Source: JAHEJX01 sp041605955
GTDB lineage: Bacteria > Actinomycetota > Acidimicrobiia > Spongiisociales > UBA5794
Reading direction: 5' to 3'
Length of the DNA: 18,324 bases
NCBI GenBank assembly: GCA_041605955.1
Contig: JBFIXI010000077.1
Span: 1-18,324 of the forward strand
The position numbers were made by a program, and so were the translations under genes. Below, piece after piece: positions 8,270 to 15,938 of this stretch. Positions within the stretch are counted from its first letter, which is position 1; each line of letters begins with the position of its first letter. Below the pieces are notes generated by a model. That model was given only the letters and a program-made list of their open reading frames with translations. It ran no database searches and was not told the origin of the DNA.

Positions 8270-9334
8270 ATGAGCATCCGTACCGCATTCACCGAGCTGG
8301 TCGGTTGCCGGGTGCCGATCCAGCTGGCGCCGATGGGGGGCGTCGTCACTCCCAGCCTCCTCGGGGCGGTCACGGGGGCCGGGGCGATGGGAGGCGTCGC
8401 CGCCGGGTTCGCCACCGCCGGCGAGATGGTCGCGATCGTCGACACGATGGATGCGGCTGCGGCGGGTCCCTATGTAGTGAACGTCCTCATCCCCTTCCTC
8501 CATCGTGACGTGGTTGAGGTGTTGGCGGAGCGGGTCAAGGTCGTCGACTTCTATCACGGGGCCCCCGACCCGCAGCTGGTGGAGCTCGTTCACGCCGGCG
8601 GGGCGCTGGCCGAATGGCAGGTTGGTTCGCTCGATGCCGCCACGGCCGCTGCCGACGCCGGGTGCGATCTGATCGTGGTGCGCGGCGTTGAAGGCGGCGG
8701 AAGGATGTACGGCACGGAGTCGCTGTGGCCCTTGCTGGCCGAGGTCGTCGAGGCCGTTGATGTGCCGGTCCTGGCCGCCGGTGGTATCGGTAGCGGCCGC
8801 GGATTAGCGGCCGCATTGGCGGCGGGCGCCGCCGGAGTGCGGATGGGCACCCGGTTCTTGGCAGCGGCCGAGTCGGGAGTCCATCCGGCCTATCGAGACG
8901 CCGTCATTGCGGCTTCCGGGGCGGATTCCGTGTTGACCGACGAGTTCCGCGAGGGATGGCCGGATCCCCAAGCGTCCGCTCGCGTGCTCGGGCAGAGCTT
9001 GGTGGCGGCCAGGGAATTCGCCGGCGACATCGTCGGCGAGCTCCAGTTCGGCGACCACACCTATCCGGTACCCCGATTCGGCTTCATCCCCCCTCTCCCC
9101 GAGTTCACCGGGGATGTAGCCGCGCTGCCCATGTACGCCGGCGAGTCCGTGCGCTTCGTTACGAGAGTCGAACCGGCGGCGAGCATCGTGCGCGACATCG
9201 CGGAGTCTGCGATGTCGTTGCTGGAGTCGTGTCTAGCAGTACGTCGGCCGAGAAGAAGGCCAGCTCGGTGGCCTAGGCCGAGCCGCCCGGACCGGCGGTC
9301 ACGATCCTCTCAATGGGCCTCTCAGCGGGCGTAG
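8270..9334 (+). CDS. Nitronate monooxygenase / 2-nitropropane dioxygenase-family flavoprotein
   Basis: The TIM-barrel FMN protein has 354 residues from ATG 8270. Typical features are VPIQLAPMGGVVTP at the N-terminus, GAMGGVAAGF, a C-terminal FMN phosphate-binding stretch VPVLAAGGIGSGRGLAAAL, and GVRMGTRFLAAAES. The family oxidises alkyl nitronates or, as FabK-like members, reduces enoyl-ACP. In class I enzymes the active-site motif reads EAGGH with a catalytic His; here it is VEGGGRMYG, so that His is absent and the reaction is uncertain. After residue about 320, where relatives usually end, there is a 33-residue tail with 12 Arg that runs through inverted repeats and overlaps the convergent rny by 13 bp. 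The tail is probably read-through sequence. Divergent from miaB. Confidence 0.85.
   Translation: MSIRTAFTELVGCRVPIQLAPMGGVVTPSLLGAVTGAGAMGGVAAGFATAGEMVAIVDTMDAAAAGPYVVNVLIPFLHRDVVEVLAERVKVVDFYHGAPDPQLVELVHAGGALAEWQVGSLDAATAAADAGCDLIVVRGVEGGGRMYGTESLWPLLAEVVEAVDVPVLAAGGIGSGRGLAAALAAGAAGVRMGTRFLAAAESGVHPAYRDAVIAASGADSVLTDEFREGWPDPQASARVLGQSLVAAREFAGDIVGELQFGDHTYPVPRFGFIPPLPEFTGDVAALPMYAGESVRFVTRVEPAASIVRDIAESAMSLLESCLAVRRPRRRPARWPRPSRPDRRSRSSQWASQRA
9263..9298. terminator. Two adjacent hairpins between convergent genes (candidate bidirectional terminator)
   Basis: GCTCGG (9263-9268) pairs with CCGAGC (9278-9283) around a nine-base loop containing the palindrome GGCCTAGGCC. Directly beside it CCGCC (9283-9287) pairs with GGCGG (9294-9298). 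They lie 24 nt past the rny stop and inside the Arg-rich tail of the flavoprotein gene. No T-run follows on either strand, which is common in high-GC actinobacteria but lowers certainty. Confidence 0.4.
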
Positions 9335-10857
9335 TCGCGCGCCCGATACTCGCGGATGACCGTCACCTCGATCTGACCCGGGTACTGCAGGTCGTTCTCG
9401 AGACGGCGGGCGATGGTGCGGGCCAGGTCTGCCGAGGCGAGGTCGTCCAGGGCCCCAGGATCGACAACGATGCGGATCTCGCGACCCGCTTGCATCGCAA
9501 ACACCCGGTCGACCCCCGTGTAGGAGCCGGCGATCTTCTCGAGCTGTTCCAGCCGGCGGACGTAGCTCTCCAGCGCTTCCCGGCGTGCCCCGGGGCGAGC
9601 CGCCGATACGGCGTCTGCCGCCTGCACCAGCACCGCGGTGAGGGTGCGCGGCTCGACCTCGTTGTGGTGAGCCTCGATGGCGTGCACTATGCCGGCGTCC
9701 TCCCCGAAGCGGCGGGCAATCTCGGCTCCGATCAGGGCGTGGCTGCCGCCTACTTCGTGGGTGACGGCTTTGCCGATGTCGTGGAGGAAGGCCGCTCGCT
9801 TCGCTTCGTCCGGCTCGATGCCGAGCTCTGAAGCCAGCATCGAGGCGATCTGGGCCGACTCGACGAGGTGGTTCAGGACGTTCTGGCCGTAGGACGTGCG
9901 GTACTTGAGACGCCCCAGCAATGTCACCAGCTCAGGATGGACGCGGCTCAGCCCGACTTCGAGCAGCGCCCACTCGCCGGCGTCGCGCACACTCTGCTCC
10001 ACCTGGTCCCGAGCCTTGTTGTAGTTCTCCTCGATCGACGCCGGGTGGATGCGCCCGTCCTCGACGAGGCGCTCCAACGTGATGCGGGCCACCTCACGGC
10101 GCACCGGATCGAACGTCGAGACCGACACCGCCTCGGGTGTGTCATCGACGATCAAATTGACTCCGGTGACCGCTTCGAATGTGCGGATGTTGCGCCCATC
10201 CCGGCCGATGATGCGGCCCTTCATGTCGTCCGACGGCAGCGGCACCACCGAAACGGTGGTCGACGACACCACTTCGGCGGCCAGCCGCTGCACTGCGGTG
10301 GCGAGCACCCGGCGAGCCCGCCGGTCGGCCTCTTCGCGCGCCTTCATCTCCAAGTCACGCATGACCACCATCGCCTCGCGCCGTGCCTCGTCCTCGACCT
10401 TCTGCAGCAGCTCTTCTTTGGCAGCTTGGGCGTCGAATCCAGCGAGGCGCTCCAGATTGGAACGGGCCTCCTCCTTGTGCGCATCGGCCTCGCGCTGCGC
10501 CTTGGCCACGTCTTCCTCTTTCGAGAGAATGCGCTCTTCACGCTGTGCCAGGTTGGCCGCTCGCTGTTCGAGGGTCGACTCGCGCTGCTCGAGCCGGTCC
10601 TCCATGGAGTGCACCTCCACCCGGCGGTGCTCGAGGGCTTCGATCTCCCGTTCCCGATGGCTCTCGGCGAGGGCGCGGGCGTCCTCTTCGGCTCGCGCCA
10701 GGGTGCGCTGGGCTTCGATGCGGGCTTCGCTGAGCACCTTCTCGGCGGCCTGGGTGGCCTCGCGGGTTCGACGCCTATGAACCTCGCGTCCACTGAAGAA
10801 GGCGACCAGCCCCACCGATACGGCGATCAAGGCGGTGACAAGCCACGTGCTCTCCAT
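9322..10857 (-). CDS. rny: Ribonuclease Y (membrane-anchored endoribonuclease)
   Basis: RNase Y starts bulk mRNA decay at the inner membrane face by endonucleolytic cleavage. The 511 residues show the full family order: a transmembrane segment at 5-22 (WLVTALIAVSVGLVAFF), a long charged coiled coil to about residue 190 rich in Glu, Arg and Ala, a KH RNA-binding domain with MKGRIIGRDGRNIRTFE, and an HD phosphohydrolase domain with AAFLHDIGKAVTHE and later HAIEAHHNEVEP, ending with the conserved IEVTVIREYRARDYA. ATG 10857 has a GAGGAG just upstream (short, three-base spacing). An in-frame ATG at 10902 would add 15 unlike residues and lies upstream of that ribosome site. The gene follows recA on the same strand after about 300 nt. 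Confidence 0.95.
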   Translation of the reverse strand: MESTWLVTALIAVSVGLVAFFSGREVHRRRTREATQAAEKVLSEARIEAQRTLARAEEDARALAESHREREIEALEHRRVEVHSMEDRLEQRESTLEQRAANLAQREERILSKEEDVAKAQREADAHKEEARSNLERLAGFDAQAAKEELLQKVEDEARREAMVVMRDLEMKAREEADRRARRVLATAVQRLAAEVVSSTTVSVVPLPSDDMKGRIIGRDGRNIRTFEAVTGVNLIVDDTPEAVSVSTFDPVRREVARITLERLVEDGRIHPASIEENYNKARDQVEQSVRDAGEWALLEVGLSRVHPELVTLLGRLKYRTSYGQNVLNHLVESAQIASMLASELGIEPDEAKRAAFLHDIGKAVTHEVGGSHALIGAEIARRFGEDAGIVHAIEAHHNEVEPRTLTAVLVQAADAVSAARPGARREALESYVRRLEQLEKIAGSYTGVDRVFAMQAGREIRIVVDPGALDDLASADLARTIARRLENDLQYPGQIEVTVIREYRARDYAR

Positions 10858-10881
10858 CGTCTCCTCGCTTCCGCACTGCAG

Positions 10882-10920
10882 ACGCAATGTCAGCCGGATC
10901 ACTGTCCGTTAACGCAATGT
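10882..10920. repeat. Direct repeat ACGCAATGT, two copies 30 bp apart, upstream of rny
   Basis: The nonamer ACGCAATGT occurs at 10882-10890 and again at 10912-10920, centre to centre exactly 30 bp. The second copy touches the left foot of the 11-bp hairpin. Three helical turns of spacing would suit a dimeric regulator, but two short copies can arise by chance. Confidence 0.3.
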
Positions 10921-10943
10921 GCCGAGCCCCACGGCTCGGCACA
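10918..10943 (-). terminator. Perfect 11-bp hairpin between recA and rny
   Basis: TGTGCCGAGCC (10918-10928), a CCAC loop, then GGCTCGGCACA (10933-10943) form an uninterrupted 11-bp inverted repeat. It lies 212 nt after the recA stop and 60 nt before the rny ATG. Neither side carries a strong T-run, so it could be a recA terminator, an attenuator or mRNA-stability element in the rny leader, or an operator. Confidence 0.45.
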
Positions 10944-11154
10944 CACCAGTCACATGAACGACGAATGGCGGAAATCAGCGCGTGGAAGCGCCGTCACCTC
11001 CGTTTGAATCCATAGCCAACATCTGACCCTGCGTCTCAGTTCTTTGTCGTGTTTTGTGTTTCAGTGTGTGGTCCGCTGATCGTACCCCACATCGACGAGC
11101 TCCGTAACAGTTTTCGCGGCCTTTTTGCGCGCGGCGGGGCGGATTTCTCGTTCG

Positions 11155-12234
11155 TCACTCGGATTCGATGGCTTCGGCCTCGTCGGAGTCGATCGCAGGA
11201 TCGTCCGACTCCTCGTCTGCGATCACTCCGACCGCCCGCAGCACCCGATCCTGGAGCTGCATCGAGATCTCCGGGTTCTCCCGCAGGAACTGTTTGGCCT
11301 TCTCCCGTCCCTGACCGAGCTGATCCCCCTCGTAGGTGAACCAAGCCCCGGCCTTGCGGACGATGCCGTGCTCCACGGCGACGTCGAGCAGGCTGCCTTC
11401 TCGGGAGATGCCTTCGCCGAACATGATGTCGAACTCGGCGACCCGGAACGGCGGCGCCACCTTGTTCTTCACGATCTTGGCCCGCACCCGGTTACCGACG
11501 TTGTCGGTCCCCTGCTTGATGGCCTCGATGCGCCGCACGTCGACCCGCACACTGGAGTAGAACTTGAGCGCTCGACCGCCGGGGGTGGTCTCAGGTGAGC
11601 CGAACATAACGCCGATCTTCTCCCGCAGCTGGTTGATGAAGATCGCTGTGGTGTCGGAGCGGTTGATGGTCCCCGCCAGCTTGCGCAGCGCCTGGGACAT
11701 GAGGCGCGCCTGGAGGCCGACATGGGTGTCGCCCATATCGCCTTCCAGCTCGGCGCGCGGCACCAGCGCAGCTACCGAGTCGATCACGACCACGTCGAGA
11801 GCACCGGAGCGAATCAGCATGTCGGCGATCTCGAGCGCCTGCTCCCCGGTGTCGGGCTGAGAGATCAGCAGCTCGTCGACGTCGACACCCAGCGCCTTGG
11901 CATAGACCGGATCGAGGGCGTGCTCGGCATCGACGAACGCGGCAATGCCCCCGTTGCGCTGCGCCTCGGCGATGACATGAAGCGCCAGCGTCGTTTTCCC
12001 GGACGACTCCGGGCCGTAGATCTCGACGACGCGCCCCCGGGGCAGGCCCCCGATGCCGAGCGCCAAATCGAGCGACAACGCTCCGGTCGGGATGGCTTCG
12101 ATGTTGCGAACGCTGGAGTCGCTCAGCTTCATGATGGCGCCGGTGCCGAACTGGCGCTCGATCTGAGCCATCGCCATCTCGAGAGTCTTGTCCCTGTCCA
12201 TCTTGGAGCTGTCCAGGTTCTCGTTCTTGGCCAT
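11155..12234 (-). CDS. recA: RecA recombinase
   Basis: RecA forms ATP-dependent filaments on single-stranded DNA for strand exchange and triggers LexA self-cleavage. The 359 residues carry Walker A GPESSGKT (74-81), Walker B VVVIDS (148-153), the L2/NQLREKIGVMFGSPETTPGG stretch at 201-220, GRALKFYSSVR, and an acidic C-terminal tail rich in Asp and Glu. No intein interrupts it. ATG 12234 has GGAAGGAA with suitable spacing. Upstream sit a candidate -10 (12298-12303) and a perfect SOS box (12330-12343), so it is almost certainly LexA-controlled. The usual actinobacterial neighbour recX is not found downstream; rny follows instead. Confidence 0.98.
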   Translation of the reverse strand: MAKNENLDSSKMDRDKTLEMAMAQIERQFGTGAIMKLSDSSVRNIEAIPTGALSLDLALGIGGLPRGRVVEIYGPESSGKTTLALHVIAEAQRNGGIAAFVDAEHALDPVYAKALGVDVDELLISQPDTGEQALEIADMLIRSGALDVVVIDSVAALVPRAELEGDMGDTHVGLQARLMSQALRKLAGTINRSDTTAIFINQLREKIGVMFGSPETTPGGRALKFYSSVRVDVRRIEAIKQGTDNVGNRVRAKIVKNKVAPPFRVAEFDIMFGEGISREGSLLDVAVEHGIVRKAGAWFTYEGDQLGQGREKAKQFLRENPEISMQLQDRVLRAVGVIADEESDDPAIDSDEAEAIESE

Positions 12235-12297
12235 CAGGTTCCTTCCCGGTTTCGATCCGTCCGAATGTTGGCTTGAAGCTACCGGCTCGGTACGACA

Positions 12298-12303
12298 AAA
12301 CTA
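12298..12303 (-). promoter_or_regulatory. Candidate -10 element of recA promoter
   Basis: Read on the minus strand this is TAGTTT (TANNNT type). A start about 7 nt downstream gives a leader of roughly 57 nt carrying the recA ribosome site. The -35 region would fall at about 12321-12326, right beside the SOS box; its sequence does not match TTGACA well. Confidence 0.4.
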
Positions 12304-12329
12304 CACGAATGTGACTTGGCCAGCCTAGG

Positions 12330-12343
12330 CGAACGTGTGTTCG
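12330..12343 (-). promoter_or_regulatory. SOS box (LexA operator) of recA
   Basis: CGAACGTGTGTTCG is a perfect 5-4-5 inverted repeat matching the actinobacterial/mycobacterial LexA consensus CGAAC-N4-GTTCG. It lies 96 nt upstream of the recA ATG and just upstream of the candidate -35 position, as expected for LexA repression. Confidence 0.9.
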
Positions 12344-12986
12344 ACGACAACAACCGGGGGCGACTCTAAACCCGCCCGCCCCTCGTCATATGCGACCAAG
12401 CCAATGGCCCTTAGATCCACACCTTCGCTCCCGCCAACTTCCTCCGCGCCGATAGTCCCCGTGCAAGTCAGCGGGGCCGTCGCGCGAGGGCTCGTCGCAG
12501 CATGATCTTGGCCGATCACGCCTTCATCATTCCGCTCTACATCCGCGAGGCCTGCAACGGGTTAGCGACCATGTGGGCACGCTCGGCAACGACTCATCGA
12601 AGGCGGGGCGGCCGCTGTCATGTGCCCGCCGAAGAGGTCGGATTGTCCACATCCTGTAGTGGGCAGCACCCACATCGCCTGTGGACAAGCCCTGCGGGTC
12701 GTGACCATCGTCGAAATGGTGTGGCCAATAACGCGGGTCGACGTCTTCGCACAGGATCGGCGGGAGCACTCCCGAGCCGGCGAGCGACGAGATCACCCGC
12801 ATAGTGATGATCGGTTTCAACCGGCGATCGGGGGATATGACCACGCCCTCAGGGCGTGGGTAGGCAACTGGGCACCCATGTGTTCTACTGGTGATGGGTT
12901 CCATGTGATGCCGGGACGATCCGTGGGAGTTCGGGGTCTGGTCGGCGCGCATAGCCCGCAGCGACTGCCAACCAGGAGAAGGGGAC
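12344..12986. other. Gene-poor stretch between recA promoter and protease gene
   Basis: No frame here shows a convincing gene. Several overlapping short frames exist on both strands without family features or good ribosome sites. Recognisable items are a possible TnpB C-terminal remnant (12671-12804), an 8-bp inverted repeat TTGTCCAC/GTGGACAA (12643-12650 and 12681-12688) enclosing a smaller GTGGG/CCCAC stem, and a strong palindrome at 12841-12859. Confidence 0.6.
12671..12859 (+). mobile_element. Possible degraded IS200/IS605-type element end: TnpB zinc-finger remnant plus terminal hairpin
   Basis: In the plus frame beginning near 12671 the translation reads RLWTSPAGRDHRRNGVANNA, which resembles the TnpB C-terminus (WTCPxCGxxHDRDxNAAxN) with the zinc-finger cysteines lost. 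About 100 nt further, in the orientation expected for a right end, CCACGCCCT and AGGGCGTGG (12841-12859) form a near-perfect palindrome with a CTCAG loop, like the right-end hairpins of IS200/IS605 elements. No intact transposase, left end or target site is seen. The similarity is short and may be chance. Confidence 0.35.
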
Positions 12987-15446
12987 ATGCCTGAAGAAGT
13001 GGCCCGCGAGCGCGCGGTATTCGACCATCGACCCGAGCCGAAGGAAGGTGACTGCGGCGAGCCCAACCCGTGCCGCGACAGGGCGGGCGAGGCCAGACCG
13101 CCAATCAACGTCCGACCTCCCGGCAAAGGTGACGAGTTCAGCGGGTTCGTCATCGTGCGTCTCGGCGTTGGCCGCGCCGGAGCCGCCTTCGAACGACTTG
13201 AGGAGTTGGCTCGAGAACTCAAGCTGACTGGATTGGCAGCGGTCCTCGAAGAGTTCGGGAACCCGAGATCCCAGCCAGTGATTCGCAGCCTCGAGCCCGG
13301 GCGACTGCTCGAGCTGGAAGCCACCGCTGCCAGATCAGATCTGCCGCCCTTGCGGAGCCTCAGTGGATACTGGCGTCTCGACCTGCGGGATCAGCCCGAG
13401 GCCGTTGGTCCGTTGGTGGATCGACTCAACGAGCTGCCCGCCGTGGATCTGGCCTACCGTGAGCTGGCCGTGTCGGATCCGGTCGTCAACGACGCCGACG
13501 ATCCGTATGCCGCAGGCCAGACGTATCTCGATGCGGCTCCCACTGGAATCGATGCCCGGTGGGCATGGACTCAGCCCAATGGCGAAGGAGCCGGCGTGGC
13601 GCTGGTGGATCTCGAGCAGGGCTGGTTCCTGACCCACGAAGACCTAGCCACCAAATCCCCGACGATGATCTATGGCGACAACCGTGATGGCGTCGGGGAC
13701 TACAAGGGCAACCACGGGACCGCGGTGCTCGGTCAGATCGTTGCCGACGACAACACAGTCGGCGTTGTAGGAGCAGCTCCATCGGTGTCGTCGGTGAGGG
13801 TCACCTCTCACTACGACGCTGGGACCGATACCGCGTTGCATGTAGCCGACGCCTTGGTGGCAGCGGTGGCGGTGATGGATCCCGGCGATGTGATCCTTCT
13901 GGAAGTGCAGCGCAGCTACAAGCCGACCGAGATCGACGATGCCGACTTCGACGCCATCCGGCTGGCGTCGGCTCTCGGAATCATCGTGGTCGAGGCAGCT
14001 GGGAACGGGAACAACGATCTCGACACCTATACCGACGCCTCGGGTGACTCGATCCTGGATCGCAGTAGCAGCGACTTCCGCGAGTCGGGTGCCATCATGG
14101 TGGGCGCGAGTGTGTCCGCAGTGCCCCACGAGCGCTGGGCAAGCTCGAACTACGGCTCGCGCATCGACTGTTTCGGCTGGGGTGAGAACATCACCACCGC
14201 CGGCTATGGCGATCTCGACGCCGGGACCGGCGACGACTCGACCTACACCGACACGTTCGGCGGAACGAGTGGTGCTTCGCCAATGGTCACCGGAGCGGCA
14301 CTGATCGTGCAGGGAATGTACGAGGCGAACACTGGGACCCGCCTGTCGCCGGGTCAGATGCGCAGCCTGCTGTCCGACCCGATCACCGGGACGCTGCAAG
14401 GTGGCACCGTGGCGGGAGCAATCGGGGTCATGCCCAACCTGCGGACGATCCTGTCGTTGACGCTGGGACTCGTGCCCGACGTCTATTTGCGGGACAACGT
14501 CAGTGACACTGGGCTGATCCCGAGTACCGGTGGAATCAGCGCCAGCCCCGACATCATCGCCAGACCGAGCCAGGTTGCAGACGGCAACGCCTCTTTTGGT
14601 GAGGCAAGCGGCACCGCCAACAACCCCAGCCTGGGCTTCGAAGTCGAAGCCGGACAGGACAACTTCATCTACGTGCGGATGAGAAACCGAGGTGTCGGGA
14701 ATGCCATCGATGTCACGGCGACGGTGTACTGGAGCGAGGTAGCGACGTTGGTGACTCCCGACATGTGGACTGAGATCGGGACCACCAATCCTGTCAACGT
14801 TCCCCAAGGCGACACGCTCGTCGTGGCCGATCCGATCACATGGGATGAGGCCGACATCCCCGGGGAAGGTCACTACTGCTTCGTTGGCCTGGCCACCCAT
14901 GCCTTCGATGAGGCGCCACCCCTACCGCCCGGTCCTCCGAACTTCGACTGGGATGCTTTCCGAGACTTCGTCCGCAATCACAACAATGTGACATGGCGAA
15001 ACTTCAACGTGGTCGACGACCTCGCGGATCCCAGCGCCGATCCGGCACCCATGCCATTCCTGATCGCCGGCACTCCGAAGGGCGACATCGCCCGAGTGTT
15101 CGACTTCGAGGTCATACAGCGATTGCCTGAGCGAGTGGAGGTGCTCCTCGAGATCCCGCTAGCAGTGCTCGGTCAGATTCGCGAGCGCCGCTGGTGGCGT
15201 TACGACGTCGATCGCAAGCGCGGCATCGCACAGATCCAGCTGCCGCCCCGCCGGAGCATAGGGCTGTGCGGTGTACGCCTCCCAGCCGGGGCAAGGCTGC
15301 GCTCACGGTTCCTGCTCCGTCGACCCAAAAAGACTCCCCTGGTCGGCCATGCTCTGGCCATTCGTCAGCTCTACGACGGCGAGGAAGTCGGACGCGTCAC
15401 CTGGGCCTTCGAGCACCGTATGAAAGAAGACAAGCGCCGTCGATAG
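12987..15446 (+). CDS. Subtilisin-family (S8) serine protease with C-terminal beta domain, no signal peptide
   Basis: The 819-residue protein starts at ATG 12987 after a strong AGGAGAAGGGGAC. Residues 1-50 are charged and Pro-rich with no signal peptide or membrane helix. Residues about 50-160 look like a prodomain-type region (SGYWRLDLRDQPEAVGPL). The S8 catalytic core is complete: Asp208 in VALVDLEQGW, His243 in GNHGTAVLGQI, oxyanion Asn340 in EAAGNGNND, and Ser428 in FGGTSGASPMVTGAALI. Residues about 495-700 form a beta-rich domain (VYLRDNVSDTG, ENFIYVR-like DNFIYVRMRNRG, HYCFVGL, NNVTWRNFNVVD) that I recall from other bacterial S8 proteases. The last 110 residues are basic and beta-rich, ending MKEDKRRR. 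Substrate unknown. Cytoplasmic or non-classical export is inferred from the missing signal. No inhibitor or immunity gene is adjacent. Confidence 0.9.
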   Translation: MPEEVARERAVFDHRPEPKEGDCGEPNPCRDRAGEARPPINVRPPGKGDEFSGFVIVRLGVGRAGAAFERLEELARELKLTGLAAVLEEFGNPRSQPVIRSLEPGRLLELEATAARSDLPPLRSLSGYWRLDLRDQPEAVGPLVDRLNELPAVDLAYRELAVSDPVVNDADDPYAAGQTYLDAAPTGIDARWAWTQPNGEGAGVALVDLEQGWFLTHEDLATKSPTMIYGDNRDGVGDYKGNHGTAVLGQIVADDNTVGVVGAAPSVSSVRVTSHYDAGTDTALHVADALVAAVAVMDPGDVILLEVQRSYKPTEIDDADFDAIRLASALGIIVVEAAGNGNNDLDTYTDASGDSILDRSSSDFRESGAIMVGASVSAVPHERWASSNYGSRIDCFGWGENITTAGYGDLDAGTGDDSTYTDTFGGTSGASPMVTGAALIVQGMYEANTGTRLSPGQMRSLLSDPITGTLQGGTVAGAIGVMPNLRTILSLTLGLVPDVYLRDNVSDTGLIPSTGGISASPDIIARPSQVADGNASFGEASGTANNPSLGFEVEAGQDNFIYVRMRNRGVGNAIDVTATVYWSEVATLVTPDMWTEIGTTNPVNVPQGDTLVVADPITWDEADIPGEGHYCFVGLATHAFDEAPPLPPGPPNFDWDAFRDFVRNHNNVTWRNFNVVDDLADPSADPAPMPFLIAGTPKGDIARVFDFEVIQRLPERVEVLLEIPLAVLGQIRERRWWRYDVDRKRGIAQIQLPPRRSIGLCGVRLPAGARLRSRFLLRRPKKTPLVGHALAIRQLYDGEEVGRVTWAFEHRMKEDKRRR

Positions 15447-15938
15447 TCACCCTCAGGCGTCTTGGCCGCCCGGCCTCATCACGCTGGTCGATCGGGTACG
15501 GCTTGATACGTTCGACGCATCATCATGCGGGTCGATAGACATGACGCCGTCGCGCCAGACGTCTGCAAACTTCGCAGTAGGCACCGGAGAGCGCATCCAG
15601 GGGCCCGGGTCGTGGTGACGATGAGCGCAGGCTGGCGTGTCTGCGGTCCGCGTCATAGAGCTGCCGGCAGGACGCCACTCCCTGCGCTCTCGTGATTCCC
15701 TACTCGACGATCAAGTACCACAGGAGGTCGGCCCTGCCATGACAAAGCTCGATACCTGTGGTGGGCTGCTGACAGCTCACTGTCTGGACACCTCAACCGT
15801 TTCTAAGCGCGGGAAGGCCTCTGCCGACCTTGCCTCCCGGAGCATCTGGGTGCTTCTTGACGGCTCTGCCCCGCCTAGCGCCGAGTGCCGGTGAACAACC
15901 GCCGGCGCGTTCGGGCTAGTCCTTGAGGTTTCTGGCGA
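15447..15938. other. Intergenic stretch between convergent genes, no recognisable gene
   Basis: About 490 nt lie between the protease stop and the ASCH gene stop. The short frames here, such as 15637-15894 on the plus strand, have no family features and no good ribosome site. I see no tRNA, CRISPR or strong terminator. A weak imperfect hairpin around 15810-15842 (CGGGAAGGC against GCCTCCCGG) is the only structure noted. Confidence 0.55.

Noticed and set aside
8134..8445. N-terminal extension of the miaB frame up to 8445
   Set aside because: It overlaps the divergent flavoprotein gene and its promoter, and MiaB proteins normally begin shortly before the YGCQMNEHDSE motif.
9868..11007. A 379-residue plus-strand frame opposite rny
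   Set aside because: It is antisense to the clear RNase Y coding sequence and has no recognisable domain.
12325..12519. A 64-residue minus-strand frame ending beside the SOS box
   Set aside because: It runs through the recA operator, has no family features and lacks a ribosome site.
13644..14900. A 418-residue minus-strand frame inside the S8 protease gene
   Set aside because: It is the antisense shadow of the catalytic core; composition is His/Arg-rich and no motif or ribosome site was seen.
15637..15894. An 85-residue plus-strand frame downstream of the protease
   Set aside because: No domain, no good ribosome site, and composition is unlike the neighbouring genes.
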